Assembly (NCBI GenBank): GCA_019802505.1
Contig: JAFMOC010000037.1
Span: 5,449,501 to 5,513,500, forward strand
Direction: 5' to 3'
Source of the DNA: Corydoras sp. C115
Taxonomy: Eukaryota > Chordata > Actinopteri > Siluriformes > Callichthyidae
DNA: 64,000 nt
This document shows positions 61,970 to 64,000 of the stretch, in pieces. The notes beneath the pieces were generated by a model that ran no database searches, was not told the origin of the DNA, and saw only the letters and a list, made by a program, of their open reading frames with translations. How positions within the stretch are numbered: the stretch's first letter is position 1; every line of letters begins with the position of its first letter. A program made the position numbers and the translations under genes.

Positions 61970-64000
61970 GGAAAAGCTCCCAAACTCCATTGTGGTTCTA
62001 GAAGTGATTGAGATCGGGGTTTCATGTGGGACTGACACCTGGATATGATGATCATGAGCTGTGTCCCGATACCTTTGTCCTTATCCTGTAGGCTAGTCAA
62101 ATTTTTGGACCATGGGAGGAAACTGGAGAACCCAAAGGAAACCAAAGTGGACTCGGGGAGAACATAGAAACTCCACCCAGATTGGGACTCAAACCTGGAT
62201 CCTCAGCGCTGAGACACGAACATGCCACTAACCACTAAGCCACTGTGTCACCCTTTTGGAATACTAAATGGACTAAAGAAAATGAGGGTTTTAATGACAT
62301 TATAAATTTAGTTCTCCTTAGTTCTCCTTTTGTGGGACTGACACCTGGATACGATGATCACAAGCTGTGTCCCAATACCTTTGTCCTTACTCTGTAGGCT
62401 AGTCGAATACCCATGAGCGATCACTTTCCCTTAGATGCAAACACCAAATCAGGGCTTCATCCGAATGCTCGGTTCTTTCAGTGTGCTCGGCAGACCCCCG
62501 GTGAGCCCTCCTAGAGTGAATGCAATGCTTCGTTAATGATCACTGGGTGTGTCCCGATACCTTTGTGCTTACCCTCATCAAATACCCCTGAGCGACCACT
62601 TCCACTTATAGACGTAAACCCCAAAACAGGACTAATATACCAAATACTCGTTTTGCTCAGGAAGGGTCTCTGTTGTATCAGTGGGCTCGGCAGACCCCTG
62701 GTGAGCCCTCCTAGAGTGAACGCAATGCTTCGTCTGGAAGCTGGCAGCTCGCGGCAATGCAAAATAAGTGTGATAGCCAGTTCCCAGGCCACCAAGTTTC
62801 TTCCCAGGCCCAGGAACATAAAGGTTTTAATGACATTACAAATTTAGTTCAGTTTCCTTTTTAAAGCTGGACCTCTTTATACTCTGTAAAGTCTTTCCTC
62901 AAAATTTGGAAGAGCTCACAACCTCCATTGTGGTTCTAGAAGGCCCGGGAAGATGATTAGATGATCATGAGCTGTGTCCCGAGTCCTTTGTCCTTACCCT
63001 GTGGGCTAGTTGAATACCCCTGAATGACCACCTCCCCTTAGACGCAAACCCTGAATCAGGGCTTCATCCGAATGCTCGGTTCTTTCAGTGGGCTCCGCAG
63101 ACCCCCGGTGAGCCCTCCAAGAGTGAACGCAATGCTTCGTTAATGATCACGGGGTGTGTCCCGATACCTTTGTCCTTACCCTGTGGGTTAGTCGAATACC
63201 CCTGAGTGACCACTTCCCCTTAGACGCAAACCCCAAATTAGGGCTTGGTCCAAATACTCGTTTTGCTCAAGAAGGGTCTCGATTCTATCGGTGGGCTTGG
63301 CAGACCTCCCGGTGAACCATCCAGGAGTGAACACAATGCTTCGTTGGGAAGCTGGCAGCTCGCGGCAACACAAAATAAGTGTGATAACCAGTTCCCAGGC
63401 CATCAGGGTTCTTCCCGGGCCCAGGAACATAAAGGTTTTAATGACATTACAAATTTAGTTTACTTTCCTTTTTAAGGCTGGACCTCTTTATACTCTGAAA
63501 AGTCTTTCCTCAAAATTTGGAAGAGCTCACAACCTCCATTGTGGTTCTAGAAGGGATTGGGATTGAGATTGGGGTTTCATGTGGGACTGACACCTGGATG
63601 AGATGATCATGAGCTGTGTCCCGATTCCTTTGTCCTTACCCTGTGGGCTAGTCGAATACCCCTGAATGACCACCTCCCCTTAGACGCAAACCCTGAATCA
63701 GGGCTTCATCCGAATGCTCGGTTCTTTCAGTTGGCTCCACAGACCCCCGGTGAGACGTCCTATAGTGAACGCAATGCTTCGGTAATGATCATGGGGTGTG
63801 TCCCGGTACCTTTGTCCTTACCCTGTGGGTTAGTCGAATACCCCTAAGCGACCACTTCCCCTTAGACGCAAACCCCAAATTAGGGCTTGGTCCAAACACT
63901 CCTTTTACTCAAGAAGAGTCTCAGTTCTATCAGTGGGCTCGGCAGACCCCCCGGTGAGCCCTCCAGGGGTGAACGCAATGCTTCGTCGGGAAGCTGGCAG
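61970..64000 (+). repeat. Higher-order tandem repeat (satellite-like), open at the right edge
   Basis: Unit landmarks ATGATCAT/CAC followed by GTGTCCCGATACCTTTGTCC occur as A (62048, 62354, 62961, 63603) and B (62536, 63143, 63785). A-to-B spacing is exactly 182 bp in all three units, and A-to-A is 607 and 642 bp. The two half-units share GCAAACCC, GGGCTCGGCAGACCCCCGG, GGTGAGCCCTCC and GAACGCAATGCTTCG. After B comes a 240-280 bp linker (GCTGGCAGCTCGCGGC, CCCAGGCCCAGGAACATAAA, CCTCTTTATACTCTG). The array continues past 64000. I do not recognise it as a named family. It has no open frame of note. Confidence 0.9.
62099..62255 (-). mobile_element. SINE-A head half inside the first satellite unit
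   Basis: ATTTTTGGACCATGGGAGG to AACCACTAAGCCACTGTGTC. It interrupts unit A at 62098, and the satellite resumes in linker sequence near 62285, so some satellite sequence was lost at this edge. Confidence 0.82.

Overview
The window reads as teleost fish nuclear DNA with no protein-coding gene that I can support. The open frames are short, lie in repeats or microsatellites, and show neither exon structure nor a host protein family. The fish assignment rests on the repeat content: tRNA-derived SINEs with intact pol III A and B boxes, Tc1-type transposons carrying the sequence signatures common in fish, a hAT-like element with GTGTCAAACTC ends, LINE 3-prime ends of types common in fish, and very abundant CA/GA/TA microsatellites. 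The species cannot be fixed from sequence alone.

One SINE family dominates. I call it SINE-A: about 350 bp, a tRNA-like head (A box TGGCTTAGTGGT, B box GGTTCGAATCC) and a GGAT or GAAT tail. I count roughly 60 full or partial copies on both strands, covering about a fifth to a quarter of the window. Several copies have perfect target-site duplications (TSDs) that I could read directly (for example 19954-20307, 15856-16232, 34711-35406, 29634-29980), so insertion order can be worked out. Other families are SINE-B (short tRNA SINE with the TTTAGCAGACGC-type tail), SINE-C, Repeat-D (three copies, identity unknown), Repeat-E (tail GCGCTATATAAATAAA) and a diverged older relative of SINE-A (A-prime). 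DNA transposons are a Tc1 remnant on the minus strand at 27400-28326, a Tc1 C-terminal remnant at 40055-40325, a Tc1 copy with both ends at 43999-45051, and a hAT-like element at 19827-20780. Retroelement debris includes five LINE fragments (the clearest at 55600-56045, minus strand) and a solo LTR at 48220-48675 with a 5-bp TSD.

Layout. 0-13.5 kb is SINE-rich and contains an inverted duplication at 573-1009. 13.5-21 kb has lower repeat density and the hAT/SINE nest. 21.5-24.3 kb is a set of local tandem duplications around SINE-C. 25.2-32.3 kb holds microsatellites, the first Tc1 and a microsatellite cluster. 32.8-33.3 kb is a G-rich minisatellite. 34-52 kb is nested SINEs, Repeat-D, the solo LTR and Tc1 copies. 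53.5-58.4 kb contains CAGGTG-rich degenerate repeats, a LINE remnant, a three-unit tandem repeat and a CpG-rich stretch. 58.9-61.5 kb shows a SINE-associated segmental duplication. From about 61.97 kb to the right edge runs a higher-order tandem repeat (unit about 610-640 bp with an internal 182-bp spacing), which leaves the window.

The most interesting items are the higher-order satellite at the right edge, two SINE-spacer-SINE composites each bracketed by one TSD (60717-61463 and 46211-47068), the unknown Repeat-D family, and a few complex unique stretches that could be conserved non-coding elements. The pieces do not form a pathway. The window looks like an intergenic or intronic repeat landscape.
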